A stretch of 64,000 nucleotides of DNA from Rhodoferax aquaticus (lineage in GTDB: Bacteria; Pseudomonadota; Gammaproteobacteria; Burkholderiales; Burkholderiaceae_C): the NCBI RefSeq assembly GCF_006974105.1, contig NZ_CP036282.1, positions 558,001 through 622,000 on the forward strand, given 5' to 3'. The notes under the pieces were generated by a model. That model made no database searches. It was given only the letters and a program-made list of their open reading frames with translations, and was not told the DNA's origin. Numbering within the stretch: the stretch's first letter is position 1; every line of letters starts with the position of its first letter. This document shows, piece after piece, positions 1-9,086 of this stretch. A program made the translations under genes and the position numbers.

Positions 1-380
1 CTCAAAGCATGGTCGTAAATCTTAAATCCACGGGCCGTTGCTAGTTCGTGCTGGCGCTTTTCGATTTCGGCATCAAAAAACTCCTCGACTTTGCCGCAAT
101 CGAGACATACCAAATGGTCGTGGTGTTCCCCTTGATCGAGCTCATATACCGCCTTGCCGCTCTCAAAATTGCTGCGTGTCAGAATGCCCGCTTGTTCAAA
201 CTGCGTGAGTACACGGTAGACCGTCGCCAACCCCACATCCGAGTTCTCTTGCAGCAAGACCCGGAACACATCTTCGGCCGTCATGTGGCGCTGTGTCCCT
301 CGCTGGAACACTTCCAGTATCTTGAGTCGTGGAATGGTGGCTTTGAGGCCGGTACTTTTGAGTTCGTCAATATTCGTCAT
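1..380 (-). CDS. fur: Ferric uptake regulator Fur (3' part outside window)
   Basis: Fe(II)-dependent DNA-binding repressor of iron uptake genes. The minus strand from the ATG at 380 reads [20 protein letters not shown], followed by the Fur winged-helix core ([22 protein letters not shown]) and the dimerisation/metal region with [16 protein letters not shown], which holds the His cluster and one CxxC cysteine pair-half. About 126 codons are present and the gene runs off the left edge, so the C-terminus is not seen. It is divergent from bamE with 83 bp between the starts, the usual fur|bamE arrangement in Burkholderiales. Family assignment is firm; other Fur-superfamily members (Zur, PerR) are less likely given the neighbour. 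Confidence 0.95.
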   Translation of the reverse strand, partial: MTNIDELKSTGLKATIPRLKILEVFQRGTQRHMTAEDVFRVLLQENSDVGLATVYRVLTQFEQAGILTRSNFESGKAVYELDQGEHHDHLVCLDCGKVEEFFDAEIEKRQHELATARGFKIYDHAL

Positions 381-463
381 GGCGTCTTTCCAGTGTAGGC
401 AAAGGGTCGCCCTGAGAGGGGCTGCCGCTACAATGACGTCATCATATCGCCACGCTACTACCC

Positions 464-1012
464 ATGCACGAAATCCCCCGTTTGAGCCTCCGTTTGTATT
501 GCCTCGCGCTTGTGTGTATCAGTGTCTTGGGGTGCAGCAACCTAGGAAGCGCAACCGACCGGTTGGCGACGGCCGCCACGCCCTACAAGATGGATGTGAT
601 TCAAGGCAATGTGGTCACTAAAGAGCAGGTCGCCTACCTTAAGCCCGGTATGCCTCGCGCCACAGTGCGTGACGTGTTGGGGTCTGCTCTGCTGACGAGC
701 GTGTTTCATGCAGACCGTTGGGACTATGTGTTCACTTTGAAACGCTTGGGTGCAGAGGCCCAGTCTCGCAAGGTGACGGTTTTTTTCGTCAATGATCTGT
801 TGGATCGCATTGAGGCCGACGACTTGCCGAGCGAGTCCGAGTTTGTGACAACTTTGCGCTCTGGCCTCAGCGTGAAGCCCGAAAAGTTACCTGCCTTGGA
901 CGCGTCAGAAGAAAGCCTGAGCAAGTTTCCCGCACCGGCCAAACGCCCTGCAGCTGAGCTGCCCGTGCCGGCGGCACCCGTGCGCTATCCACCCCTAGAG
1001 CCCTCACGCTAA
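464..1012 (+). CDS. bamE: BamE/SmpA/OmlA outer-membrane assembly lipoprotein
   Basis: Small lipoprotein of the BAM complex, which folds beta-barrel proteins into the outer membrane. The 182-residue product has a lipoprotein signal ending in SVLGC with the acylated Cys at residue 24. The SmpA/OmlA domain follows ([26 protein letters not shown], then WDYVFTLKR and [12 protein letters not shown]). The Pro/Ala-rich tail after about residue 140 is longer than in enterobacterial BamE, as is common in betaproteobacteria. It is divergent from fur and 30 bp upstream of dapB, so it probably shares a transcript with dapB. Confidence 0.93.
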   Translation: MHEIPRLSLRLYCLALVCISVLGCSNLGSATDRLATAATPYKMDVIQGNVVTKEQVAYLKPGMPRATVRDVLGSALLTSVFHADRWDYVFTLKRLGAEAQSRKVTVFFVNDLLDRIEADDLPSESEFVTTLRSGLSVKPEKLPALDASEESLSKFPAPAKRPAAELPVPAAPVRYPPLEPSR

Positions 1013-1042
1013 TCCGCGCGGTTTCGATTTCCATCTAACGTT

Positions 1043-1846
1043 ATGACATTTCAAATTGCCATTGCAGGTGCGTCTGGTCGTATGGGGCAGATGCTGATTG
1101 AGGCGGTGCTTACAGCACCTGACTGTGCGCTCACTGGCGCCCTTGACATTGCAGGTAGCCCTGCGCTGGGACTAGACGCAGGGGCTTATGCAGGCCGCGT
1201 TACTGGGGTGCCAATAGCGGCTGATTTGCACACAGGCTTGCAGAACAGCAAAGTACTGATCGACTTTACCCGGCCTGAAGGGACCATGGCCCACTTGCGG
1301 GTGTGCCGGGAATTGGGTGTTGCGGTCGTCATTGGAACGACGGGTTTTACGGATGCCCAAAAAGCGGAAATCGCCGATATCGCTAAGCACATTCCTATCA
1401 TGATGGCCCCTAACATGAGCGTGGGCGTAAACGTCACACTCAAGCTCTTAGAGATGGCGGCCAAGGCGCTTAGCACCGGTTACGACATTGAAATTGTGGA
1501 AGCGCATCACCGCCACAAGGTGGATGCACCGTCTGGCACTGCCCTCAAAATGGGCGAAGTGATTGCCGATGCCTTGGGCCGTGATTTGAAGGACTGCGCG
1601 GTTTACGCACGCGAAGGGGTGACCGGCGAGCGTGACCCGTCTAGCATTGGCTTTGCCACGATCCGCGGTGGTGACATCGTGGGCGACCATACCGTCTTGT
1701 TCGCAGGCATTGGTGAGCGCATCGAAATCTCCCACAAGTCGTCCAGCCGCACGACCTACGCCCAAGGTAGTTTGCGTGCTGTACGCTTCTTGGAGGGCAA
1801 GTCATCGGGCCTCTACGACATGTTTGATGTGCTTGGATTGAAATGA
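1043..1846 (+). CDS. dapB: 4-hydroxy-tetrahydrodipicolinate reductase
   Basis: Reduces 4-hydroxy-tetrahydrodipicolinate with NAD(P)H in the diaminopimelate/lysine pathway (cytosol). The 267 residues match the family length. The N-terminal nucleotide-binding loop is GASGRMG; the substrate/catalytic region reads [18 protein letters not shown], with the paired His and the Lys expected for DapB. The C-terminus ends with the family-typical [18 protein letters not shown]. The stop overlaps the start of the following ExbB-like gene by 4 bp (ATGA), indicating translational coupling. Confidence 0.97.
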   Translation: MTFQIAIAGASGRMGQMLIEAVLTAPDCALTGALDIAGSPALGLDAGAYAGRVTGVPIAADLHTGLQNSKVLIDFTRPEGTMAHLRVCRELGVAVVIGTTGFTDAQKAEIADIAKHIPIMMAPNMSVGVNVTLKLLEMAAKALSTGYDIEIVEAHHRHKVDAPSGTALKMGEVIADALGRDLKDCAVYAREGVTGERDPSSIGFATIRGGDIVGDHTVLFAGIGERIEISHKSSSRTTYAQGSLRAVRFLEGKSSGLYDMFDVLGLK

Positions 1847-2502
1847 GCGCTTTAGAACTCGTGCTACAAGGTGATGCTGTCAGTGTTGGCGTAGCTGTGG
1901 CGTTGCTGCTCATGTCAATAGGCAGCTGGGTCGTCATCTTGTGGAAAGGGTGGATGCTGCAGCGTGCCCACCGCGATGTGGCGCGCAGTGCCGCTGCGTT
2001 TTGGCAAGCGCCGTCGATGGAGCAAGCCATGGTGTCTTTGCGTGCCTTTGACCGAGAACTGCTGCTGTTGCCCTTGGTCGAGGCCACACAAGCCCCGACA
2101 CACGGCACGCTGGCTGCGGCGGGCGATGCCTCGCAGCAACTCACCCGCGTGTTGCGTGACGCATTACATGGTGTTCTGCACCGCTTGCAAGCAGGACAGG
2201 TATTGCTGGCAACCGTGGGTTCGATTGCTCCCTTTGTCGGCTTGCTTGGTACGGTGTGGGGCATCTACCATGCTCTCATCGGGATCGCCGGAGCAGGCCA
2301 AGTCAGCATCGACAAAATTTCTGGTCCAGTGGGTGAGGCTTTGATCATGACGGCTGCGGGCTTGGCTGTCGCGATCCCAGCCGTGTTGGGCTACAACATC
2401 TTGGGCCGGGTGATTGGCCGTATCGAAGCGGACCTCGAAGGGTTTGCGCGTGATGTACGTGAACTGCTGCTGAGCCAAGCGCAAAAGCCAGCCAGCCACT
2501 AG
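1843..2502 (+). CDS. MotA/TolQ/ExbB proton-channel family protein
   Basis: Inner-membrane proton-channel component of a TonB/Tol-type energy-transducing pair. The 219-residue protein has a first membrane segment near residues 14-34 ([19 protein letters not shown]). The conserved MotA_ExbB core follows, with [25 protein letters not shown] and [22 protein letters not shown]. It starts inside the dapB stop and is 6 bp from an ExbD/TolR-like partner, so the two form a functional pair. Sequence alone does not separate ExbB from TolQ; the absence of tolA/tolB/pal nearby favours an ExbB role. Confidence 0.9.
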   Translation: MSALELVLQGDAVSVGVAVALLLMSIGSWVVILWKGWMLQRAHRDVARSAAAFWQAPSMEQAMVSLRAFDRELLLLPLVEATQAPTHGTLAAAGDASQQLTRVLRDALHGVLHRLQAGQVLLATVGSIAPFVGLLGTVWGIYHALIGIAGAGQVSIDKISGPVGEALIMTAAGLAVAIPAVLGYNILGRVIGRIEADLEGFARDVRELLLSQAQKPASH

Positions 2503-2508
2503 AACACC

Positions 2509-2946
2509 ATGTCTTTTGGCCGCTTAGAACGCACCCAGGGCCCGCAGCCCATGAGCGAAATCAACATGACGCCCTTGGTGGACGTCATGTTGGTGTTGGT
2601 GGTCATTTTCATTTTGACGGCCCCTTTGCTCGTGAGCGCCGTGAAGGTGGATTTACCCAAGGTGCAGAGCACCGAGGCAGCAGATGCGCCTAAATCCATT
2701 GCGGTGTCCATCGATCAAGCGGGTCAGGTTTATGTAGGCGACAAATCCAGCTCGCTATCGGAACTGTCGATCGCCTTAAAGCAGGCTGCTGAACGCAATG
2801 CAGATACCGAGGTGCAGCTCCGGGCCGACACCACGGTGCCTTATGGGCGCGTGGTGGAAGTTATGGGTTTGGCGCAAAAAGCGGGTTTGAACCGCATCGG
2901 TTTTGTCACCGACCCACAGGCCACCCCACCAGTTTCTGCGAACTAG
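2509..2946 (+). CDS. ExbD/TolR family biopolymer transport protein
   Basis: Partner of the ExbB/TolQ-like protein. It has a single N-terminal membrane helix with a periplasmic domain and is thought to harness the proton gradient for outer-membrane transport. The 145 residues begin MSFGRLERTQGPQPMSEINMTPLVDVMLVLVVIFILTAPLL. The conserved Asp of the transmembrane helix (NMTPLVDVMLVL) is present at about residue 25, and the periplasmic domain (VQLRADTTVPYGRVVEVM) is typical. The gene is 6 bp behind its partner, and leuS follows after 86 bp. A tonB gene is not in this block. Confidence 0.92.
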   Translation: MSFGRLERTQGPQPMSEINMTPLVDVMLVLVVIFILTAPLLVSAVKVDLPKVQSTEAADAPKSIAVSIDQAGQVYVGDKSSSLSELSIALKQAAERNADTEVQLRADTTVPYGRVVEVMGLAQKAGLNRIGFVTDPQATPPVSAN

Positions 2947-3032
2947 GTGGCCCTAGACGCCTAAAATTCTTTCGATATTTCTTTTTGCGACCCGTTGTCG
3001 CGTTTTGTCCTATTTTTGACCCTCTTTGACCC

Positions 3033-5747
3033 ATGCAAGACAAGTACCAGCACACCGACATCGAAAAAGCGGCCCAAGACCACTGGGCGCAGCCCTTGTG
3101 GAACGGCAGCAATGCGTACCGCGTGACCGAAGACGGGTCCAAGCCCAAGTACTACGCATGTTCCATGCTGCCGTACCCCAGTGGCAAGCTGCACATGGGT
3201 CATGTGCGCAACTACACCATCAACGACATGTTGGCCCGTCAGCTGCGCATGAAGGGCTTCAATGTGCTCATGCCCATGGGCTGGGATGCATTTGGCTTGC
3301 CTGCCGAGAACGCGGCCTTGAAAAATGGCGTGCCCCCCGCGCAATGGACCTTTGACAACATTGCCTACATGCGCAAGCAAATGCAGTCCATGGGCTTGGC
3401 CATCGACTGGAGCCGTGAGATTGCTACGTGTACCCCTGAGTACTACAAGTGGAACCAGTGGCTGTTCTTGAAGATGCTGGAAAAAGGCATCGCCTACCGC
3501 AAGACCCAAGTGGTTAACTGGGACCCGGTGGACATGACAGTGTTGGCCAACGAACAGGTGGTGGACGGCAAAGGCTGGCGCACCGGCGCGGTGGTCGAAA
3601 AGCGCGAGATCCCGGGTTACTACCTCAACATCACGCAATACGCTTCTGAGCTCTTGGACCATGTGCAGCTGGGCAATGACAAGGCCACGCTCAACGGCTG
3701 GCCCGACAAAGTGCGCTTGATGCAAGAGAACTGGATCGGCAAGAGTGAGGGCGTGCGCTTTGCCTTCACCCACACGATTGCGGACAACACTGGCGCACTG
3801 ATTGGCGATGGCCGCATGTACGTGTTCACCACCCGTGCTGACACCATCATGGGAGTGACCTTTTGCGCGGTGGCGCCTGAGCACCCCTTGGCGTTGCATG
3901 CAGCCACCAACAACCCTGCATTGCGCGCCTTTATGGACGAATGCAAGAGCGGCGGCACCACAGAAGCCGAACTCGCCACCCAAGAGAAAAAGGGCATGGC
4001 CACCGGCTTGTTTGTCACGCACCCCCTGACCGGCGAACAAGTCGCTGTGTGGGTTGGCAACTACGTGCTCATGAGCTATGGCGATGGTGCTGTGATGGGC
4101 GTGCCTGCGCATGACGAGCGTGACTTTGCGTTTGCCCTGAAGTACGCATTGCCGATCAAGCAAGTCGTTGCCTTGGCAGATGCGCCCAGCGCTTTCAGTG
4201 ACCAAGCATGGGCCGACTGGTATGGCACCAAAGGCCCGGGCATCGCCGTGAACTCCGGCAAGTACGACGGCCTTGCCTTCAAAGCAGCCGTGGATGCTGT
4301 CGTCACGGACCTAGCCGCCAAAGGCTTGGGCGAGAAAAAGACCACTTGGCGCCTGCGCGACTGGGGCGTGAGCCGCCAGCGCTACTGGGGCACCCCCATC
4401 CCTATCATCCACTGCGAAGAACATGGCGCAGTACCCGTGCCAGAGAAAGACCTGCCTGTGGTCTTGCCCTTGGACTGCGTGCCGGATGGCTCAGGCAATC
4501 CGCTGAACAAGCACGAGGGCTTCCACGCAGGGGTGGTGTGTCCCGTGTGCGGCAAAGCGGCCCGCCGTGAAACGGACACCATGGACACCTTTGTGGACTC
4601 CAGCTGGTACTTCATGCGCTATTGCGACCCCACCAACACCGAGGCCATGGTGGCCGGTGGTGCGGACTACTGGATGCCTATGGACCAGTACATCGGTGGT
4701 ATTGAGCACGCGATTCTGCACTTGCTGTACGCGCGCTTCTGGACCAAGGTCATGCGCGACATGGGGCTGGTCAAGGTAGATGAGCCTTTCACCAAGTTGC
4801 TGACCCAAGGCATGGTGCTCAACCACATCTACAGCCGTCGCACAGAGAAGGGCGGCAAAGAGTATTTCTGGCCGCATGATGTGGAAAACGTGATGGATGA
4901 GAGCGGCAAGGTCATTGGCGCCAAGCTCATCCACGCGGTGGGCGACTTGCCCGTAGGCACGGCGATTGACTACGAGGGCGTGGGCACCATGTCCAAGTCC
5001 AAAAACAATGGCGTGGATCCGCAAGACCTGATCGAACGCTATGGAGCCGACACCGCGCGCCTGTACACCATGTTCACCGCGCCACCCGAGGTGACGCTGG
5101 AGTGGAACGATGCGGCCGTAGAAGGCAGCTACCGTTTCCTTAAGCGCGTCTGGGCATTTGGCCACAAGCTGTCTACTATGGATTTGGTAGCGGCTGGCGC
5201 AAGCGTGGCGGGCGCGGGAAGCCTCAAAGACGTTGACTTTGGCAAGCCTGCCAAAGCCTTGCGTTTGGAAGTGCACACCGTGCTCAAGCAGGTGGATTAC
5301 GACTACCAGCGCATGCAATACAACACCGTGGTCTCTGGTGCCATGAAGTTGCTCAATGCGCTGGAAGGCTTCAAGGCCTTGGACACGCCCGGCGCGCAGG
5401 TGGCCCTGATCGAAGGCTTCAGCATCTTGCTGCGTTGCCTCTACCCTGCAACCCCGCACTTGGCGCATACCTTGTGGTCGGAGCTGGGCTATGCCGCGCA
5501 ATTGGGCGACCTGCTCGATACCGCCTGGCCCACTGTGGACGCGTCTGCCTTGGAGCAAGACGAGATCGAGATGGTGTTGCAGATCAACGGCAAGCTGCGT
5601 GGCTCTGTGGCCGTGCCCTCGGGCGCAAGCAAAGAGCAGATCGAAGCTTTGGCCTTGGCTTGCGACACCTTTGTCAACTTTGCAGCCGGCGCGGCTCCGA
5701 AGAAAGTCATTGTGGTGCCGGGCCGCTTGGTCAACGTGGTGCTCTAA
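3033..5747 (+). CDS. leuS: Leucyl-tRNA synthetase
   Basis: Class I aminoacyl-tRNA synthetase that charges tRNA-Leu in the cytosol. The 904 residues carry the HIGH-type motif HMGH at 54-57 and the KMSKS-type motif TMSKS at 652-656. The CP1 editing domain lies between them ([13 protein letters not shown]), and the anticodon-binding C-terminus ends in [14 protein letters not shown] short segment [19 protein letters not shown] near residue 715 is encoded by one of the dispersed repeats noted separately (5173-5203) and looks like an in-frame insertion in a tolerant loop. lptE follows after 3 bp. Confidence 0.98.
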   Translation: MQDKYQHTDIEKAAQDHWAQPLWNGSNAYRVTEDGSKPKYYACSMLPYPSGKLHMGHVRNYTINDMLARQLRMKGFNVLMPMGWDAFGLPAENAALKNGVPPAQWTFDNIAYMRKQMQSMGLAIDWSREIATCTPEYYKWNQWLFLKMLEKGIAYRKTQVVNWDPVDMTVLANEQVVDGKGWRTGAVVEKREIPGYYLNITQYASELLDHVQLGNDKATLNGWPDKVRLMQENWIGKSEGVRFAFTHTIADNTGALIGDGRMYVFTTRADTIMGVTFCAVAPEHPLALHAATNNPALRAFMDECKSGGTTEAELATQEKKGMATGLFVTHPLTGEQVAVWVGNYVLMSYGDGAVMGVPAHDERDFAFALKYALPIKQVVALADAPSAFSDQAWADWYGTKGPGIAVNSGKYDGLAFKAAVDAVVTDLAAKGLGEKKTTWRLRDWGVSRQRYWGTPIPIIHCEEHGAVPVPEKDLPVVLPLDCVPDGSGNPLNKHEGFHAGVVCPVCGKAARRETDTMDTFVDSSWYFMRYCDPTNTEAMVAGGADYWMPMDQYIGGIEHAILHLLYARFWTKVMRDMGLVKVDEPFTKLLTQGMVLNHIYSRRTEKGGKEYFWPHDVENVMDESGKVIGAKLIHAVGDLPVGTAIDYEGVGTMSKSKNNGVDPQDLIERYGADTARLYTMFTAPPEVTLEWNDAAVEGSYRFLKRVWAFGHKLSTMDLVAAGASVAGAGSLKDVDFGKPAKALRLEVHTVLKQVDYDYQRMQYNTVVSGAMKLLNALEGFKALDTPGAQVALIEGFSILLRCLYPATPHLAHTLWSELGYAAQLGDLLDTAWPTVDASALEQDEIEMVLQINGKLRGSVAVPSGASKEQIEALALACDTFVNFAAGAAPKKVIVVPGRLVNVVL
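5173..5203 (+). repeat. Dispersed short repeat inside leuS
   Basis: CTACTATGG-N4-GGTAGCGGCTGGCGCA lies in the leuS reading frame. The core, CTAN...RTAGCNGCTNGCGCA, recurs in nnrDE, twice in proA on the opposite strand, and after aotJ. Its left part can pair with TAGC to form a small hairpin. It is kept in frame within an essential gene. Confidence 0.55.
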
Positions 5748-5750
5748 ACC

Positions 5751-6263
5751 ATGGCCCGCACCGCGCGCACGATGCTAGGGGGCCTGTTGGCAGCAACGCT
5801 GCTCGCGGGCTGTGGCTTTCACCTGCGCAGCAGCCAAAACTTTGCGTTTGAAACCGTAGCGGTTACCCCCGAGAACTCGGGGGCGGTGGCCACCGAGATG
5901 ACGCGCTACTTGGGCAGCGCGATCCGCCCCTTGGCACCCAAAGCCGGTGAGCAAGCCCCGCAGGTGATCATCGACATTTTGGAAGAGCAGCGGCTCAAAA
6001 ACGTGGTCAGCACCAGTGCCTCGGGCCAGGTGCGCGAGTTTCAGCTGCGCATGAACGTGCGGTTTCGCATGCGCACGCCCCAAGGCGCGGAACTGATTGC
6101 GCCTACCGTGATTACCCAGACGCGCGACATTAGCTTTAACGAGTCTGCAGTCCTTGCCAAAGAGGCTGAAGAAACGCTGCTCTGGCGTGACATGCAGTCC
6201 GATGTGGTGCAGCAGTTGTTGCGCCGAATAGCGTCCGTCAAATCTCTATCCCCAAGCCCCTAG
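5751..6263 (+). CDS. lptE: LPS-assembly lipoprotein LptE
   Basis: Outer-membrane lipoprotein that plugs the LptD barrel and helps insert lipopolysaccharide. The 170 residues start with a lipoprotein signal (LLAATLLAGC, Cys 21) followed at once by GFHLR, a hallmark of LptE/RlpB. The rest (VIIDILEEQRLKNVVSTSASGQVREFQLRMNVRF) fits the family. It is 3 bp after leuS. In most relatives holA follows directly; here the end overlaps the convergent RpiR-type regulator by 4 bp and holA is found 10.8 kb further on. Confidence 0.92.
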   Translation: MARTARTMLGGLLAATLLAGCGFHLRSSQNFAFETVAVTPENSGAVATEMTRYLGSAIRPLAPKAGEQAPQVIIDILEEQRLKNVVSTSASGQVREFQLRMNVRFRMRTPQGAELIAPTVITQTRDISFNESAVLAKEAEETLLWRDMQSDVVQQLLRRIASVKSLSPSP

Positions 6264-7207
6264 GTAGCGTTGGGCTTGTCGCTGTACAAATAGGCAGAGA
6301 TCGCCTCGGTCAGTTTTTGGGCTTGTTTGACTTGGTCTTTGCCGTTGACCATCAGGCTGGTGGTCAATGCCTCGATCAGGAGCAAAGCCGGAGCATAGCT
6401 GCCAGACAGCACCGGGTGGGCGGCAGGCGCAATCAACACATCGTGCGCCCACTGGGTGAGCGGAGACGCCATGGAGTCGGTGAGGGCAATCACGTGCGCG
6501 CACTGGCCGCGGGCAAATCGGGTCAGCATCACCGCGTCGCTGGCATAGCGTGGAAACGAAATGGACACCAGCAGGTCTTTGGGGCCGATGTTCATCAATC
6601 GGCCAGCGGCCACCTCCGTGCCCCCATATTCGACCACGTTGATGGTTTGGCGGCAAAACGGTTGCAAGTTCAGCGCCAAAATCGCGGCCAAGTGCGCGCT
6701 GATGCCAAAGCCCAGGGTGTACACCGTTTCGGCCGCCAAAATCTTATGGGCCGTGGCTGTCAGCAGCGCAGGGTTCAAGCCGGCTACTGTGGCTTGCAAG
6801 TGGTGCAAGCTGCTGTCCAAACTTTCGGCAATGATGGGGTTGCCGTAGGGGGCCGATACTGCGCCGTTGCGTTGCAAGACATCGCGCAGCTTGTCCACCG
6901 GTTGCAACGCAGTCTGCAAGGACTCCGCCATGCCCGAGCGCAGTGCCGCAAAGCCACTGTAGCCCATGGTGCGCGCAAATCGACTCAAGGTTGGTGCCGA
7001 CGTCTGCGTATGCTGTGCCAGCTCATCGATGCTGCAGGCCGTGGCGCGCACCGGGTTACGCAGCAAATAGTCGGCAATCAGGGCGTTATTGCCTTTGCCA
7101 CCCGCGAGCACCTCGCGCAGCTTGGTGCCCAAAGCGGACTTGGCAAAAGCGGCATCCACAGAAGGCGCTGAAAAAGCCGTTGATACGTGCGTGTCGTTCT
7201 GTGTCAT
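6260..7207 (-). CDS. MurR/RpiR family transcriptional regulator
   Basis: A 315-residue regulator with an N-terminal RpiR-type helix-turn-helix (about residues 25-105; SIDELAQHTQTSAPTLSRFARTMGYSGF). A C-terminal SIS sugar/ligand-binding domain follows (about 140-280; AETVYTLGFGISAHLAA, DLLVSISFPRYASDAVMLTRFA). It is the last gene of a minus-strand operon, 12 bp behind the cytosolic cyanophycinase, so it most likely controls cyanophycin use. RpiR family members usually bind TGAAA-type palindromes, and such palindromes lie in the divergent intergenic region near 11780-11917. The ligand is unknown; a cyanophycin breakdown product is an inference. Confidence 0.88.
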   Translation of the reverse strand: MTQNDTHVSTAFSAPSVDAAFAKSALGTKLREVLAGGKGNNALIADYLLRNPVRATACSIDELAQHTQTSAPTLSRFARTMGYSGFAALRSGMAESLQTALQPVDKLRDVLQRNGAVSAPYGNPIIAESLDSSLHHLQATVAGLNPALLTATAHKILAAETVYTLGFGISAHLAAILALNLQPFCRQTINVVEYGGTEVAAGRLMNIGPKDLLVSISFPRYASDAVMLTRFARGQCAHVIALTDSMASPLTQWAHDVLIAPAAHPVLSGSYAPALLLIEALTTSLMVNGKDQVKQAQKLTEAISAYLYSDKPNAT

Positions 7208-7219
7208 TCGTAAAGCGTA

Positions 7220-9028
7220 TCAGACTTCCAAGGGGAAAAACGCAATGCGCAAGCCGCTGTAAGCAAGCTGCGTGTCGTCGCCACGGAAGCAGGTTTGGGT
7301 GTCCCGAGTGAGTGTGATCGCAAAGATGGGCTTGTCTTGCTGTGTGCGGCCGTCCGCACTGTGGCGTGTGTCACCGTGTGCGCTTTGTGCGCCAGTGCGG
7401 CCCATGTGCGCTGCCAGCTTGGCGAACTGGTGGCTGTCGTAGTCTTGCACTTGGTGCATGGCAACGGTCTGCGCGTCTGGATGTCGCTGAAGTTCGGGGC
7501 GCTGTGGGCTTAGCTGCACCTGCAAATCGCCTCTTGCGTCCATCGTGAGTGTGTCGCCTTCATGTAAGTGGTGCGCAATGAAGCCGTGGGCGCGAAAGCA
7601 GGTGCCCTTATCGGTGGCGCTCTGGGCCTGCCGTGCGTCTAAGACCCACACCCCGTACTCGCCTTGCACCGCCATGTGGGTGGTGCCGTTGGCATCTGCC
7701 TGGTGCACCACGAGGGCTGTGTTTTCATCGATCCCAAAACCATAGTCCATGCCATATTCCAGCGTGGCGCGCGCCAAGCGGCCCTCGCGGCAGCGCTGGG
7801 AGAAATGGGAGTCCAACACGCCAAAGGCAAACGTAGCCAGGCCACCATGGCCATATACGCGGGCACGGGCCGGTGTTTCTAGCGCTGCACCAAGGCCTGG
7901 CTCAAAGCCGCGCTGCAGTGCGGCATAGGAGTCACCACCGCCGAGCATGGGCACAGGACGACCGTGCCATAGACCGCCGCCCTGAATGTGGTTGCCAGCG
8001 CTGGTGCCCGCAACGAGCAGTCGGCCCTGCGCAAAGCGCTCGCGCAAAAGCGTGAGCCAAGGGCTGGCCTGACGTAGTTCGCCCTCGGAATCGGGCTGCA
8101 CCCACGCCTCCAGAATGCGGGCTTGGTCGCCGCCGCTGAAGTAGATGCCGTCCAGTGAGGCTAGTACGCGGTGGAGTTCCTCGCCTTGGTTAGCCGCCAT
8201 CGCGCAGAGCTGTTGGGCATAGTCGGGAAAACGCAGACAGCTGTGCCAATGGGGCTGGTCGGTGCCTGTGTTGGCGTAAGCCTCGTAGTACAGCTCGGCA
8301 TGGTCTGCGGTGGCATGCGCCATCGCACGCAGCAAGCCGCCATTGAGTGGGAGGTAGATCGCGTTGGCACCGGCCGAACGCAGGGCAAATACGTTGATAT
8401 CTGCCTCCTCAAACGGGTTGTCACTGGCCGCAGTCACCACGCCTATGCGAGGCTCCTGGGTATTGCCTAGTACGCGAGCTGCTTGAACCAGCCTTGTGTA
8501 GATGCCCTTGGAGTGCGGGTCTGACAAGTATTGCACCGTACGCAACTCCCGTTTGCGCAGCGGTGCTTCCACGGGTTGCACCAAACAGTGCAGGACGACG
8601 GCCCACTGCGCGGCGTTGAGCACATCCGCGTGTTGGCCCGCTTGCCTAAGGTGTGTATGTACAAGGGCGCGCAGTGCGTCAGCGTGCAGGCTCGCAGTGG
8701 GCGACACATGGGGGCGCAGGGCTTGCCCTAGCAGCTGCCGCAACGGCCGGGCCAGCAAGTCATCGGGCACCGACGCAAGCCTAGTCAGGGTGTGCGCAGT
8801 GATGGTGTAGCGGTAGGCGCGACCGGGCTCGGGATCAGGAGGGCAAAACATCGCCCCGTCAAAGGGGATGCCTTGAAACGCGGGGTCCTTGGCCAAGATG
8901 TCATGCCAGTCGGCCAGGCCATGGGGCGGCTGCACAGCACCCTTGGAGCTGGTGCAATTGCGCATGCCGCCGCCAATCAGCATGCTGGTAATGGGCGTCA
9001 ATGGCTGATTCATAGAAGAGGTTTTCAC
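7220..9028 (-). CDS. Cyanophycinase-like S51 peptidase, no signal peptide
   Basis: Serine hydrolase predicted to cleave cyanophycin (multi-L-arginyl-poly-Asp) into beta-Asp-Arg dipeptides. Of 602 residues, the first roughly 190 form an N-terminal region shared with the neighbouring lipoprotein (GGGMRNCTSS, DWHDILAKDPAF). The S51 core follows: IGVVTAASDNPF, YFSGGDQARILEAW, the nucleophile elbow VAGTSAGNHIQGGG with Ser 343, and DSHFSQRCREGRLARA, which carries conserved His/Gln/Arg. No signal peptide or lipobox is visible, so a cytosolic place is likely. Translation may start at the first Met or at Met 6. The regulator gene follows after 12 bp. It is longer than classical CphB (about 275 residues) because of its extra flanking regions. 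Confidence 0.85.
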   Translation of the reverse strand: MKTSSMNQPLTPITSMLIGGGMRNCTSSKGAVQPPHGLADWHDILAKDPAFQGIPFDGAMFCPPDPEPGRAYRYTITAHTLTRLASVPDDLLARPLRQLLGQALRPHVSPTASLHADALRALVHTHLRQAGQHADVLNAAQWAVVLHCLVQPVEAPLRKRELRTVQYLSDPHSKGIYTRLVQAARVLGNTQEPRIGVVTAASDNPFEEADINVFALRSAGANAIYLPLNGGLLRAMAHATADHAELYYEAYANTGTDQPHWHSCLRFPDYAQQLCAMAANQGEELHRVLASLDGIYFSGGDQARILEAWVQPDSEGELRQASPWLTLLRERFAQGRLLVAGTSAGNHIQGGGLWHGRPVPMLGGGDSYAALQRGFEPGLGAALETPARARVYGHGGLATFAFGVLDSHFSQRCREGRLARATLEYGMDYGFGIDENTALVVHQADANGTTHMAVQGEYGVWVLDARQAQSATDKGTCFRAHGFIAHHLHEGDTLTMDARGDLQVQLSPQRPELQRHPDAQTVAMHQVQDYDSHQFAKLAAHMGRTGAQSAHGDTRHSADGRTQQDKPIFAITLTRDTQTCFRGDDTQLAYSGLRIAFFPLEV

Positions 9029-9033
9029 ATACG

Positions 9034-9073
9034 GCCCAAGCCGCCGTGCACAGGCACGGCGGCTTGGGCTTTT
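9034..9073. terminator. Strong 16-bp stem-loop between the two cyanophycinase genes
   Basis: Perfect inverted repeat GCCCAAGCCGCCGTGC (9034-9049), 4-nt loop, complementary arm 9054-9069. The T run (TTTT) is on the plus-strand side only. In the direction of the flanking genes (minus) there is no T run, so it may act as a partial terminator or an RNA-stabilising hairpin that uncouples expression of the two genes. Confidence 0.55.
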
Positions 9074-9086
9074 GCGAACTTGCAGT

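Noticed and set aside
2961..4205. 414-residue minus-strand frame opposite leuS
   Set aside because: Composition is His/Val/Gly-rich shadow coding opposite a certain essential gene.
4491..5558. 355-residue minus-strand frame opposite the 3' half of leuS
   Set aside because: Shadow of leuS, without start signal or recognisable motifs.
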